NCBI GenBank assembly: GCA_910586975.1
Contig: CAJUKX010000037.1
Coordinates: 1 to 22,248, forward strand
Length of the DNA: 22,248 nt
Direction of reading: 5' to 3'
Origin: an uncultured Muribaculaceae bacterium
Lineage (GTDB): Bacteria > Bacteroidota > Bacteroidia > Bacteroidales > Muribaculaceae
Part shown: positions 7,124-14,368 of the stretch, piece after piece
Layout of the letters: every line of letters starts with the position of its first letter
Numbering within the stretch: position 1 is the stretch's first letter
Notes under the pieces: generated by a model
Told to the model about the DNA's origin: nothing
What the model saw: only the letters and a program-made list of their open reading frames with translations
The model's database searches: none
Translations under genes and position numbers: made by a program

Positions 7124-8842
7124 ATGAAGAAATTCAATATATTCAATATACTTTTCCTTATGCTTCTGCCGCTGTTGGCAGGATGCTCGAAGGAGGAGAT
7201 AATATTCGACAGCGAATTACCTCGCTTCGACCTGCGGCCGGGTTACCAGCTCCTTGAAGTGATTGTGCCTCAGGGAACATCGGCCAATGAAAAAATCTAT
7301 ATCATCGGTGATTTCAATGGTGGAATGGAAGCTGTTGGAGATCCCCGTTGGCAACTTGAAAAGGCATACGACACCGACGTGAAATGGGGCGTTTACCTTA
7401 ATCCTGCCGATTTTGTAAATGGCAAAACACTTGCCGACGGATATACATTCTATTCAGTAGAGCAGGGCGAGGAACGCTCTTTGGAAAATACTCCGGTCGT
7501 TCATACCGACGCTCCGGCTCTTGGTCAGCGACTTAACGTTCTTGTTTATCGTTGGGCTGATTACTTCAACAAGCCTCAGAATCCCGACGAAATAGTCCAT
7601 GACGGATATGTTATCTATGTGGTTGATAATTCAGAGTTTGAAGATCTCACACTGTATGCTTGGGGTGATGTTGAAGCTTTCGGCGGATGGCCCGGTATCA
7701 AGCCCACCGGAAAGGTTGAAATCAAAGGCGTGAACTATAAGTACTTTGATACAGGTGCTGCAAACGAAGGTAAGAATATAAACCTTATCTTCAGTGATAA
7801 CGGCAACAAGCAGCTCGCCGATTACAATGTGACACTTGATCAGGATTTCTACCTCGAACTTACTCCAAATGGAGTTACCGAATTCGACCCCTCGGCTGTT
7901 GTAACTCATGATGGATACGCAGTATTTGTAGTTGACCGCAGCGGTTGGGATGCTCTCTACCTTTATATGTGGGGCACGGTTAACGACTTAAACGGTGCAT
8001 GGCCCGGTATGTCGCCTACAGGTACTCAGACCATAAACGGTGTAAGCTATACATACTTTGACCTCGGTGCGGCCAACTGCGATGCCGGCCTTGAGGAGCA
8101 TGTGATTCTTAACAACGGCAACGGTAAACAGGTTGACGATGTGGTGGTGTTTAATCTCGACCGTGACGTGTACGTGGAACTCACTGCATCGGGAGCTAAG
8201 GAAATAGATCCCGCTACATATACACCCGGTGGAGCAGTTGAACCTGATCCTGACCCCGAACCCACTCAGGAATACAAGATTTATGTGCAGAACTTAACCG
8301 GCTGGAATGATTTTTATATCTACGCTTACGGTGATAAAGAAATCTTCGGCGGTTGGCCCGGAATGACATCTTCTGAAACCAAGACTATAGGCGGTATCAG
8401 TTATATGGTATTTACTGTAGAAGGCAACGGTGAAGTCGAAAATCTTATTTTCAATGACAACAACGGAACTCAATACGATGCCTTGACTATCACTCTCGAC
8501 AAAGATTATTACATTGTAGCCAATCCCGACAGTGCTGTTGCCATGGAACCGGCTTCTAATCAGTATAAGATTTATATTGAGGATAAAACCGGCTGGAACA
8601 ATTTCTACGTCTATGCCTGGGGTGATAAGGAAATCTTTGGAGGATGGCCCGGTGTAAGCCCTGAGACTACCGAAACCGTTGATGGTGTCACCTATAAAGT
8701 TCTGACTGTTGAAGGCAATGGAGAAACTGAAAATCTTATTTTTAATGACAACAACGGCACTCAGTATGACGCTGCTACAATAGTTGTAGATAAGGATTAC
8801 TATATCACCGCCAATCCCGACAAGGCTGAAATCAAGAACTGA
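7124..8842 (+). CDS. SusE/SusF-position lipoprotein with four starch-binding modules
   Basis: A 572-residue lipoprotein. Its signal ends in LLAGC (Cys21) and continues SKEE, an acidic stretch like the lipoprotein surface-export signal of Bacteroidetes. Residues 41-150 form a beta-rich N-terminal domain with EKIYIIGDFNGG, reminiscent of CBM20/CBM48-type folds (inference). Four related modules follow at about 159-256, 261-363, 382-473 and 479-572. Each has a Y-x-W/Y-G strand, a GGWPG or GAWPG turn, and an asparagine-rich LIFNDNNG-like strand. This pattern resembles CBM26-type starch-binding modules. The last two are very alike in protein and DNA. A Pro/Asp linker (PDPDPEP, about 374-380) separates the pairs. 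In the Sus system SusE and SusF hold starch at the cell surface. Position between susD and the amylase supports the same job. The modules are clear; naming the exact CBM family needs a profile search. Confidence 0.85.
   Translation: MKKFNIFNILFLMLLPLLAGCSKEEIIFDSELPRFDLRPGYQLLEVIVPQGTSANEKIYIIGDFNGGMEAVGDPRWQLEKAYDTDVKWGVYLNPADFVNGKTLADGYTFYSVEQGEERSLENTPVVHTDAPALGQRLNVLVYRWADYFNKPQNPDEIVHDGYVIYVVDNSEFEDLTLYAWGDVEAFGGWPGIKPTGKVEIKGVNYKYFDTGAANEGKNINLIFSDNGNKQLADYNVTLDQDFYLELTPNGVTEFDPSAVVTHDGYAVFVVDRSGWDALYLYMWGTVNDLNGAWPGMSPTGTQTINGVSYTYFDLGAANCDAGLEEHVILNNGNGKQVDDVVVFNLDRDVYVELTASGAKEIDPATYTPGGAVEPDPDPEPTQEYKIYVQNLTGWNDFYIYAYGDKEIFGGWPGMTSSETKTIGGISYMVFTVEGNGEVENLIFNDNNGTQYDALTITLDKDYYIVANPDSAVAMEPASNQYKIYIEDKTGWNNFYVYAWGDKEIFGGWPGVSPETTETVDGVTYKVLTVEGNGETENLIFNDNNGTQYDAATIVVDKDYYITANPDKAEIKN
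7598..8839 (+). repeat. Four tandem starch-binding module repeats
   Basis: Module boundaries in DNA are about 7598-7891, 7904-8212, 8267-8542 and 8558-8839. Modules 3 and 4 share nearly identical stretches, such as the codons for FGGWPG and for ENLIFNDNNGTQYDA, with mostly silent differences. This indicates a more recent duplication than that separating modules 1 and 2. Module 2 differs most, with a longer first loop (TVNDLNGAWPG) and a Cys-containing insertion (AANCDAGLEE). Confidence 0.8.
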
Positions 8843-8843
8843 C

Positions 8844-10169
8844 ATGAATAAGATAAAAACATTTATTGCATCGGTGGCAGCTATTGCAGCCACCGCATGC
8901 ACTTCATACGAAATTGATATGCCCGAGAATCCGGCAGCTCCCGAAATCGGCAATGAAGTTTCAACTAATGTGATGTATCAGGCAAATCCCCGCTTTTTCG
9001 GTGAAAATGCCTGCCTGAAAGGTCTTACCGCACAACTTCCGCGTATCTCCGACATGGGCTGTGACGTGCTGTGGGTAATGCCCGTATATGAAACCGGTGA
9101 ACTCAACGGTATAGGCTCACCCTATTGCATACGCGATTTCAAGGCTGTGAATCCGCGTTACGGCACTATGGCCGACATGGAAGAGCTGGTAAGCACGGCT
9201 CATGCAAAAGGCATGAAAGTAATACTCGACTGGGTGGCAAACCATACTGCCTGGGACTGCCCCTGGATTACCGAGCACCCCGATTGGTACGAGAAAGATG
9301 CCGACGGCAACATAGTTTCACCCTCCGGTTGGAATGATGTAGCCCAGCTCAACTATGCTAATCCAGAAGTTCGTGCTGCCATGAAAGATGCTATGTTCTA
9401 CTGGGTGAATCAGCTTTCAATCGACGGCTTCAGATGTGACTATGCCGACGGTGTGCCTCACGACTTTTGGAGCAGCGTCATCTCAGAGCTTCGTGCTTCG
9501 CATCCCGACATGATCATGCTTGCTGAAACTGCCAACCCCGATTATTATGCCGATGGTTTCAACATGATATATGATTGGAACTGTGCCACGACATTATCTG
9601 ATGTCTTTAAAGGAGGCAAACCCTCTAACGCTGTAAAAGAAGCTGCCGAGGCACTTGCCAAAGTACCCGACGGCAACTCGATTCTCCGCTATGTGTTTAA
9701 CCACGATATAGCGGCTGAGAACAATGTGGCTACAATGTTTGGTACGCCCGATGGTGTACGTGCGGCATACGTTGTCGCTTCGATGCTCAACGGTACACCG
9801 ATGATTTATTCTTCGATGGATGTTGAAGGTCTCACTGGCAAACTGTCGTTCTTCGATTATAGAACCTTGACATTCTCTACTGCATTATCTGATGAATATA
9901 AGCTCATCAATTCCGCATTTAAAGCTTCGGCGGAAGTTCGTCGTGGTGAGTTACGCGACTTTTCCAATTCGGCTATAGTATGCTTTACCCGTGCTATCCC
10001 CGGCCATAACCTTCTGGTGGCTGTAAACACAACAGGCAGCTCTCAGACTATAAAGACTCCCATCTCTCTGGCAGGAGCGCAAATGACCGATCTGATTGAC
10101 GGAACCGACACCACTGTGCCGGTATCTATTGAGCTTGAACCTTATTGCTACACTATCTTAATGAACTAA
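8844..10169 (+). CDS. GH13 alpha-amylase family lipoprotein (SusG-like role)
   Basis: A 441-residue alpha-amylase. The signal ends in AATAC (Cys19), so it is a lipoprotein. All four GH13 regions are present: I, DWVANH at 129-134; II, GFRCD with the predicted nucleophile Asp199; III, predicted acid/base Glu228 in LAET; IV, FNHD with the transition-state Asp288. A short beta-sandwich C-terminus (about 370-441) closes the protein. It is much shorter than Bacteroides SusG and has no inserted carbohydrate-binding module; binding is presumably supplied by the lipoprotein encoded immediately upstream. It starts one base after the stop of that gene, so translation is probably coupled. Expected activity: cleavage of internal alpha-1,4 bonds in starch or maltodextrin at the outer membrane. 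Exact subfamily and product pattern cannot be told by eye. SYEID after the cysteine is compatible with, but does not prove, surface exposure. Confidence 0.9.
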   Translation: MNKIKTFIASVAAIAATACTSYEIDMPENPAAPEIGNEVSTNVMYQANPRFFGENACLKGLTAQLPRISDMGCDVLWVMPVYETGELNGIGSPYCIRDFKAVNPRYGTMADMEELVSTAHAKGMKVILDWVANHTAWDCPWITEHPDWYEKDADGNIVSPSGWNDVAQLNYANPEVRAAMKDAMFYWVNQLSIDGFRCDYADGVPHDFWSSVISELRASHPDMIMLAETANPDYYADGFNMIYDWNCATTLSDVFKGGKPSNAVKEAAEALAKVPDGNSILRYVFNHDIAAENNVATMFGTPDGVRAAYVVASMLNGTPMIYSSMDVEGLTGKLSFFDYRTLTFSTALSDEYKLINSAFKASAEVRRGELRDFSNSAIVCFTRAIPGHNLLVAVNTTGSSQTIKTPISLAGAQMTDLIDGTDTTVPVSIELEPYCYTILMN

Positions 10170-10187
10170 ACGGTTTATTAACAATCT

Positions 10188-12290
10188 ATGAAGAAATCAC
10201 TCTCATCAATTGTTATGCTCTCGGCAGCCATTTCATCAATGGCTGCTGTGGGTATCACATCGCCCTCGGGATTATTAAGCCTCGAGGTAGATGTAGATTC
10301 AAAGGGCATCCCCACCTATTCACTTGATTATAAGGGAAAACAGATAATTACACCGAGCAAACTCGGTCTTAATGCCGACGAAACCAAGTTTACCGAAGGT
10401 TTTACAATCGTCGGTACTGATACATGTACAGTCGACAGGACTTGGCAGCCCGTGTGGGGGGAGTACTCTGATGTACGCGACAATTTCCGCGAACTTGCAG
10501 TACATCTCAAGGGCGAGAACCCTGACAGGGTCATGACTGTCAGATTCAGAGTTTTTGACGACGGGGTAGGATTCAGATACGAGCTCCCGGCTCAGAACGG
10601 CTCAAACTATCTTACGTTGAAAGACGAGTTGACCGAGTTTAACTATACCGATAATCATAAACTATACTGTATTCCCGGCGACTATGATACCGACGAGTAT
10701 CTGTGGTCAGAAACCACATTCACCGAATTGCCCGATGCGCTGCGCAATTACCGAAAGCATTCCGAAGCCCAAAGGGTCGACGGTGTGACAATACAGACTC
10801 CAATGTTGATTAAAACCAAGGATTCTGTTTACATCAATGCACACGAGGCCGCCCTTGACGGATATCCTGCAATGTTGCTCGACGTAAATCCGGAGAAATA
10901 CACGATGAAAGCTCATCTTGTACCCGACCGCCTTGGTGTAAGCGCATATTTGCAGTTACCGTTTAATACCCCGTGGCGAACTCTCATCGTCAGCGATGAT
11001 GCCCGCGACATTTTGGCATCGCAGTTGGTGCTTAATCTTAACGAGCCGTGTAAGATTGAAGATACGTCATGGATCAAACCTATGAAATTCATAGGAGTAT
11101 GGTGGGAAATGTTTACCGGCAATGTCAAAACCTGGGCTTATTCTGATGATTATCTTGCCAAGCCGGGTGTCACCGACTATTCCAAACTGAAGTCAAACGG
11201 ACGCCACCCTGCCAATACCGAAAATGTGAAGCGTTACATTGACTTCGCTGCAAAGCATGGTATTGACGGTGTTCTTGTGGAAGGTTGGAACGAAGGCTGG
11301 GAAGACTGGGCCAGCTATCGCAAGAACCGTCAATTCCTGTTCGACAAACCATATCCTGATTTCAACCTGCCCGAACTGCGTGATTATGCAAAAGAGAAAG
11401 GTGTGAAATTAATCATGCACCATGAGACCGCAGCAAATGCCGCTGACTACGAACTGCAGCTTGACCGCGCATTTCAGTTTATGAAGGACAACAACTACGA
11501 TGCTGTTAAAACCGGTTATGTAGGAGCTGTAATACCGAGGTCTGAGCATCATACATCGCAGTGGATGGTAGACCATGTGCGTCATGTCATAGAGCGTGCG
11601 GCCGACTATAAGATAATGGTAGACAGCCACGAAGCTCCCCGTCCCACCGGACTGTGCCGCACCTATCCCAATTGGCTCGCTCAGGAATCGGCACGTGGCG
11701 GTGAATTTGAGTCGTTTGGCGGTAATCCTCCGTCGCACACCTGCATGCTGCCGTTTACCCGACTCAAAGGCGGTCCTATGGATTACACCCCCGGCTTATT
11801 TGAAACCAAGTTGAGCTATTATGGCGAAGGAAAGGACTCGCAGGCCGGTACTACATTGGCTCGCCAACTCGCCTTGTATCTTACCATGCCTTCTCCCATA
11901 CAGATGGCATGCGATTTACCCGAGAATTATGAGCGTTTCCCCGACGCATTCCAATTCATAAAGGATGTACCTGTAGACTGGTCCGACTCGCGCTATCTTG
12001 AAGCAGAGCCAAACCGCTACATAACAGTAGCTCGTCTTGACAAAAACTCTGATGATTGGTATGTAGGAGCCATAACAGACGAAAACTCAAGAGTAGCGAT
12101 GATTGACCTGAGCTTCCTCCCGAAAGATGGAAAATATGAAGCTACAATTTATGAGGACGCTCCCGATGCTCATTGGAAAGACAATCCGCAGGCATATAAA
12201 ATACGTACACTGAAAGTAAAACCCGGAATGAAGCTGAAACAGAAACTGGCCCCCGGTGGAGGAGCTGCTATCCGCATCAGGAAGCTATAA
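10188..12290 (+). CDS. GH97 alpha-glucosidase (SusB-like)
   Basis: A 700-residue GH97 enzyme with a Sec signal (cleavage near SMAA, residue 20). The N-terminal beta-supersandwich covers about 22-290, the catalytic barrel about 295-580, and a C-terminal beta domain the rest. The acidic residues known from Bacteroides thetaiotaomicron SusB (Glu439, 508, 526, 532) correspond, with identical spacing of 69, 18 and 6, to Glu413 (HHET), Glu482 (SHEAPRPTG), Glu500 (AQES) and Glu506 (GGEFE). This predicts the inverting, calcium-dependent alpha-glucosidase type and not the retaining alpha-galactosidase type. Role: release of glucose from imported maltooligosaccharides in the periplasm. It is the last gene of the operon, 18 bases behind the amylase, with a terminator about 100 bases downstream. 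The SusB numbering is from memory; the spacing match supports it. Confidence 0.93.
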   Translation: MKKSLSSIVMLSAAISSMAAVGITSPSGLLSLEVDVDSKGIPTYSLDYKGKQIITPSKLGLNADETKFTEGFTIVGTDTCTVDRTWQPVWGEYSDVRDNFRELAVHLKGENPDRVMTVRFRVFDDGVGFRYELPAQNGSNYLTLKDELTEFNYTDNHKLYCIPGDYDTDEYLWSETTFTELPDALRNYRKHSEAQRVDGVTIQTPMLIKTKDSVYINAHEAALDGYPAMLLDVNPEKYTMKAHLVPDRLGVSAYLQLPFNTPWRTLIVSDDARDILASQLVLNLNEPCKIEDTSWIKPMKFIGVWWEMFTGNVKTWAYSDDYLAKPGVTDYSKLKSNGRHPANTENVKRYIDFAAKHGIDGVLVEGWNEGWEDWASYRKNRQFLFDKPYPDFNLPELRDYAKEKGVKLIMHHETAANAADYELQLDRAFQFMKDNNYDAVKTGYVGAVIPRSEHHTSQWMVDHVRHVIERAADYKIMVDSHEAPRPTGLCRTYPNWLAQESARGGEFESFGGNPPSHTCMLPFTRLKGGPMDYTPGLFETKLSYYGEGKDSQAGTTLARQLALYLTMPSPIQMACDLPENYERFPDAFQFIKDVPVDWSDSRYLEAEPNRYITVARLDKNSDDWYVGAITDENSRVAMIDLSFLPKDGKYEATIYEDAPDAHWKDNPQAYKIRTLKVKPGMKLKQKLAPGGGAAIRIRKL

Positions 12291-12504
12291 TCTGAACGGC
12301 AATTTTCCAAAAATACTTCTTACAGACCAAGTACATTTCAAGGTAGAAGTTAAATATAATCTCTAATATAAAGTATTTGAAAACAAATGTCATTATGATG
12401 GCTTGCATGTGAACGTAGGCCATCATTTTTTGCTTGCTTATCTACATGACCGGCGATTATTTAGAGTATCCGAATATAGATAAAAACTTGTAAACTACAC
12501 CTAT
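12291..12504. other. Intergenic stretch behind the starch operon
   Basis: AT-rich sequence without a reading frame of interest. It holds the operon terminator at 12395-12431 and otherwise shows no structure I can support. The following 12505-12798 is described as repeat, mobile element and gene relic. Confidence 0.5.
12395..12431 (+). terminator. Terminator of the starch operon
   Basis: ATGATGGC at 12395-12402 pairs perfectly with GCCATCAT at 12419-12426 around a 16-base loop, followed by a run of six T (12426-12431). This is a standard rho-independent terminator, 105 bases behind the GH97 stop codon. Confidence 0.85.
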
Positions 12505-12585
12505 ATAATAACGTCAGACACCAAGTGTCACTACTTGATGCCTGACTGTCTGATTGGGCATGTTAGGTTTTACCAAATTATTTTC
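12505..12585 (-). repeat. 81-base repeat, copy A, with hairpin
   Basis: 75 of 81 bases match copy B at 14367-14447 without gaps. It contains a hairpin at 12513-12546 (GTCAG..CA against TG.CTGAC, plus inner CAAGT/ACTTG). In copy B the same sequence is the 3' flank and last codons of the flavodoxin gene, read on the - strand. Copy A therefore appears to be the tail of a lost second flavodoxin gene and its terminator. Copy A carries an A-C mismatch in the outer stem, which suggests decay. Confidence 0.8.
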
Positions 12586-12586
12586 T

Positions 12587-12752
12587 TAAGTAAGCATTGG
12601 AAAATAGTTTATATTATATGCGCCGGCTTATGGACAGCAGATTCAATACGATGAAGAGGGAGCGTAGCCGTAGCTACGTGACCGATGAAGAGGGTTGAAG
12701 ATGCGTTCATAAGGCAAGCAGATGATATAAACTATTTTTCATTGATTACTTA
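12587..12752. mobile_element. 166-base MITE-like element with long terminal inverted repeats
   Basis: The arms 12587-12632 and 12708-12752 are imperfect inverted repeats of about 45 bases, starting TAAGTAA and sharing AAAATAGTTTATA and CTTATG. CTTA flanks it at 12585-12588 and 12749-12752. This may be a target duplication, though it overlaps the repeat ends, so its true length could be 2 to 4 bases. The core holds two direct copies of CGATGAAGAGGG (12649-12660 and 12683-12694) around a GTAGCTAC palindrome. No protein is encoded. The uninterrupted counterpart is at 14440-14459, where CCTA stands in place of the whole element. The transposase that would move it is not in the window. It could instead be an RNA-coding or structural repeat that spread; presence elsewhere in the genome would settle this. 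Confidence 0.7.
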
Positions 12753-12791
12753 TCCATTCTTGCAATAGCCGTGGGTAAGCACACATGTATC
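12753..12791 (-). pseudogene. Relic: fragment of iron alcohol dehydrogenase joined to flavodoxin tail
   Basis: Bases 12757-12791 match 15988-16022 inside the iron-containing alcohol dehydrogenase gene in 32 of 35 positions. On the - strand they read DTCVLTHGYCK, against DTCVLTPGCCK in the intact gene. Bases 12751-12761 match 14449-14459, the last codons of the flavodoxin gene. The two matches overlap in TTCTT, so the join looks like a deletion through a five-base microhomology. It removed the end of the dehydrogenase gene, the aldo/keto reductase gene and nearly all of the flavodoxin gene from a former second copy of this gene block. Confidence 0.65.
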
Positions 12792-12798
12792 CTATTAC

Positions 12799-13428
12799 TC
12801 AGGAACAAAAGATAGAAATCAGTATGGGTACGCTTATTTCGAGTATTATTCCGTGAAACAACGCGGCTGATATAAGTTGTGTGTCGGAAATTTTACCGTT
12901 ACCTACAATCATAGGCAGACAGACATCCATTGAATTGATTCCGGCAACCGATATTGCTGCTTCTCCTCTACCGCGTTTGGACAGGTATTGGCATGACAGC
13001 AGCGCTATCATTTCTCTTACCACGTTTGCCAGCAAAGCTATGGCCGCTACAGAAGCGGCCGCCTCGGCTCCCACTGTGGCTCCCTTGAATTGTGCTATCA
13101 GCACCGATGAAAGCGTATAATACCCGAAACCACTTCCGATAGCCATAACATCGGCAGATGGTTCATCGGTGAAAATTATCGCGGCAATGTAGGTAAATGT
13201 CAGTGTGCCGATGATTGTGCATGCAGGCAGTAACAACAGGCGCGGGTTGAAATTTTTTACAATGGATTTGAGGTCGGGACGCATACCAAGCGATAAGCCG
13301 ACTTGGATAATAAGGGCATATAGACAAAGTTGCGGTAAGGAATACTCGGCGACGAAGTCGGGCATAAACCCACACCACCCTACAAAAATGCCGGCTAATA
13401 TCATAAGAGGAAATAACAGATGGCTCAT
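12799..13428 (-). CDS. LysO-type lysine exporter, large (C-terminal) subunit
   Basis: A 209-residue, strongly hydrophobic protein with about six membrane helices, including the glycine-rich stretch IGSGFGYYTLSSVLI (about 97-111) and the helix-rich tail with INSMDVCLPMIVGNG (about 164-178). These are features of the LysO (YbjE, DUF340) family, which exports lysine and its toxic analogue thialysine across the inner membrane. Together with the 93-residue upstream protein it equals the length of the single-chain Escherichia coli LysO (about 300). The start codon overlaps the stop of the upstream gene (ATGA, 13428-13425), so the pair is translationally coupled. An unusually good Shine-Dalgarno sequence, AGGAGGG, lies 6 bases before this ATG. 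The gene ends 8 bases from the dehydrogenase relic. Two-gene LysO transporters are common in Bacteroidetes, so this is not taken as a frameshift. Substrate is inferred from the family. Confidence 0.8.
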   Translation of the reverse strand: MSHLLFPLMILAGIFVGWCGFMPDFVAEYSLPQLCLYALIIQVGLSLGMRPDLKSIVKNFNPRLLLLPACTIIGTLTFTYIAAIIFTDEPSADVMAIGSGFGYYTLSSVLIAQFKGATVGAEAAASVAAIALLANVVREMIALLSCQYLSKRGRGEAAISVAGINSMDVCLPMIVGNGKISDTQLISAALFHGIILEISVPILISIFCS

Positions 13429-13706
13429 TTCGTCCCTCCTTTCCTATTTGTTAATTTGACACATACGGTTGTTGCCGCTATACTTCCGGCCACGCCCAAT
13501 ATGGCGATAGCTCCTGCCTTTACCCCGTCTTTATGGATATTCGACAGGATTGAGTCATTTGACCCGATGCTCACTCCGAACATGAATAAAAGTATGAATA
13601 TAGTGATGGGAGTGGTACGGGAAAGAGTTTTTCGCAAGCCGGAGTTTTGGCGAAGCACAAAGCCCACGCCCGCTGAAACAATCAGTAGTATAAGAATCTT
13701 GAACAT
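13425..13706 (-). CDS. LysO-type lysine exporter, small (N-terminal) subunit
   Basis: A 93-residue membrane protein with three hydrophobic segments (about 2-19, 32-48 and 65-84) and the motif FILLFMFGVSIGSN (about 37-50), which corresponds to the N-terminal part of LysO. It overlaps the large-subunit gene by four bases and both must act together in the inner membrane. The ATG at 13706 directly abuts a long helix of the leader RNA (see 13707-13949), so initiation may be controlled there. A promoter about 250 bases upstream fits the consensus. Small size makes the family call depend on the neighbour, but the combination is characteristic. Confidence 0.75.
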   Translation of the reverse strand: MFKILILLIVSAGVGFVLRQNSGLRKTLSRTTPITIFILLFMFGVSIGSNDSILSNIHKDGVKAGAIAILGVAGSIAATTVCVKLTNRKGGTK

Positions 13707-13949
13707 AAGTTACATAACACGATTAGGTCTGAACTATTTAAGTCCAAACAGTTATAAGATCAAAATAATAAAGAGGGTGGGGAGCGACCTGTCCGGACGC
13801 AATTCCTGTGATACAGTCCCCGTCAGGCGTGTGTATGTAACTTAAATGAATCCGCTGAACCAATGTACATGAACCACCCTGCACAGGCGTTCTTCAGCCC
13901 GCACATTCTGACGATTTATATATTTGGTTGCTATAAACATGATTCAAAT
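13707..13949 (-). ncRNA. Structured leader of the lysO genes, candidate riboswitch
   Basis: The transcript from the predicted promoter would carry about 240 untranslated bases. Visible helices, written in RNA sense: (1) an outer pairing of GCUGAA (13898-13893) with UUCAGC (13858-13853), enclosing GAAC with GUUC; (2) a long helix of 15-16 bases (AAGTTACATACACACG, 13843-13828, with CGTGTTATGTAACTT, 13721-13707) that has one bulge and ends exactly at the start codon; (3) inside it, GGGGA/TCCCC (13821-13817 with 13783-13779) closing two small hairpins, and (4) an 8-pair hairpin GTTTGGAC/GTTCAGAC (13749-13727). Such a leader could sequester the ribosome entry site in response to a ligand. I do not recognise the conserved core of the known lysine riboswitch or of other families, so ligand and class are open. 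Confidence 0.5.
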
Positions 13950-13955
13950 TTTATA

Positions 13956-13988
13956 CAAAGTTACTGATTTTTTTCGAGATAATCACAA
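13956..13988 (-). promoter_or_regulatory. Promoter of the lysO leader and genes
   Basis: On the - strand TAACTTTG (13963-13956) fits the -7 box TAnnTTTG exactly. TTGTG (13988-13984) stands 20 bases upstream in place of the -33 TTTG. A start near 13949 precedes the first leader helix. Confidence 0.55.
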
Positions 13989-14330
13989 TGATTTCAGTTA
14001 AGAAACTGTATAAAATTTATTTTATCTTGTCTTTGAGAGTCTTGTCAATGTATTTTAGATATGGATTCAGTCATTTAGGAGCCACTAAACTCCATCATCA
14101 ATATCAAAAATCCAAATGACAATCCTTCTCAAATCCTGCGATAAATAAATTTAAACAGTTTCTAAGAAATCTCAACTACTTGCCACTTGCTGCATTTGTC
14201 GGGGCCTATGCGGTGGAGGATGCCTCGGATTTGAGGATAGAGAGGTGCCGTTATATGCCTTTGGTTACACTGCCCGAGGTTCCTGGGGAACCCCGGTTTC
14301 ATCATTGAAAAGGTGGATACTGACCGCCGG
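13989..14330. other. Intergenic stretch with a possible coding relic
   Basis: The left part (13989-14165) is AT-rich with nothing recognisable. From about 14170 base composition becomes GC-richer. A + strand frame stays open for 62 codons (14120-14305, stop TGA at 14306) but has no convincing start or family. On the - strand a shorter frame (about 14366-14265) reads MTACLEHPAVSIHLFNDETG. Neither is recognised and both may be remains of a lost gene. A hairpin GGTTCC/GGAACC lies at 14278-14292. Confidence 0.3.
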
Positions 14331-14368
14331 ATGTTCCAAGCAGGCAGTCATCCCTACCATTGGAACAT
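14331..14368 (-). other. Nine-pair inverted repeat next to repeat copy B
   Basis: ATGTTCCAA at 14331-14339 and TTGGAACAT at 14360-14368 are exact inverted repeats around a 20-base loop. It lies just beyond the hairpin that follows the flavodoxin gene, in the direction of transcription, and may add to termination. It is absent next to copy A. Confidence 0.45.

Noticed and set aside
6675..7124. 149-codon open frame on the - strand opposite the susD end.
   Set aside because: It lies entirely over coding sequence of the susD-like gene and has no family features.
8294..8953. Long open frame of 219 codons on the - strand opposite the starch-binding modules.
   Set aside because: It is a shadow of the repeated modules; it has no recognisable domain and the + strand gene is clear.
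12799..13706. The two lysO reading frames could be one gene broken by a frameshift.
   Set aside because: They overlap by ATGA, the second has a good ribosome binding site, and two-gene LysO transporters are usual in Bacteroidetes.
13420..13845. 141-codon + strand frame over the lysO small subunit gene and leader.
   Set aside because: It is antisense to the well-supported membrane protein and contains no domain signature.
13707..13949. Known lysine riboswitch before the exporter.
   Set aside because: The conserved AGAGGUGC/AGUA-type core was not found on the - strand, so only an unassigned structured leader is claimed.
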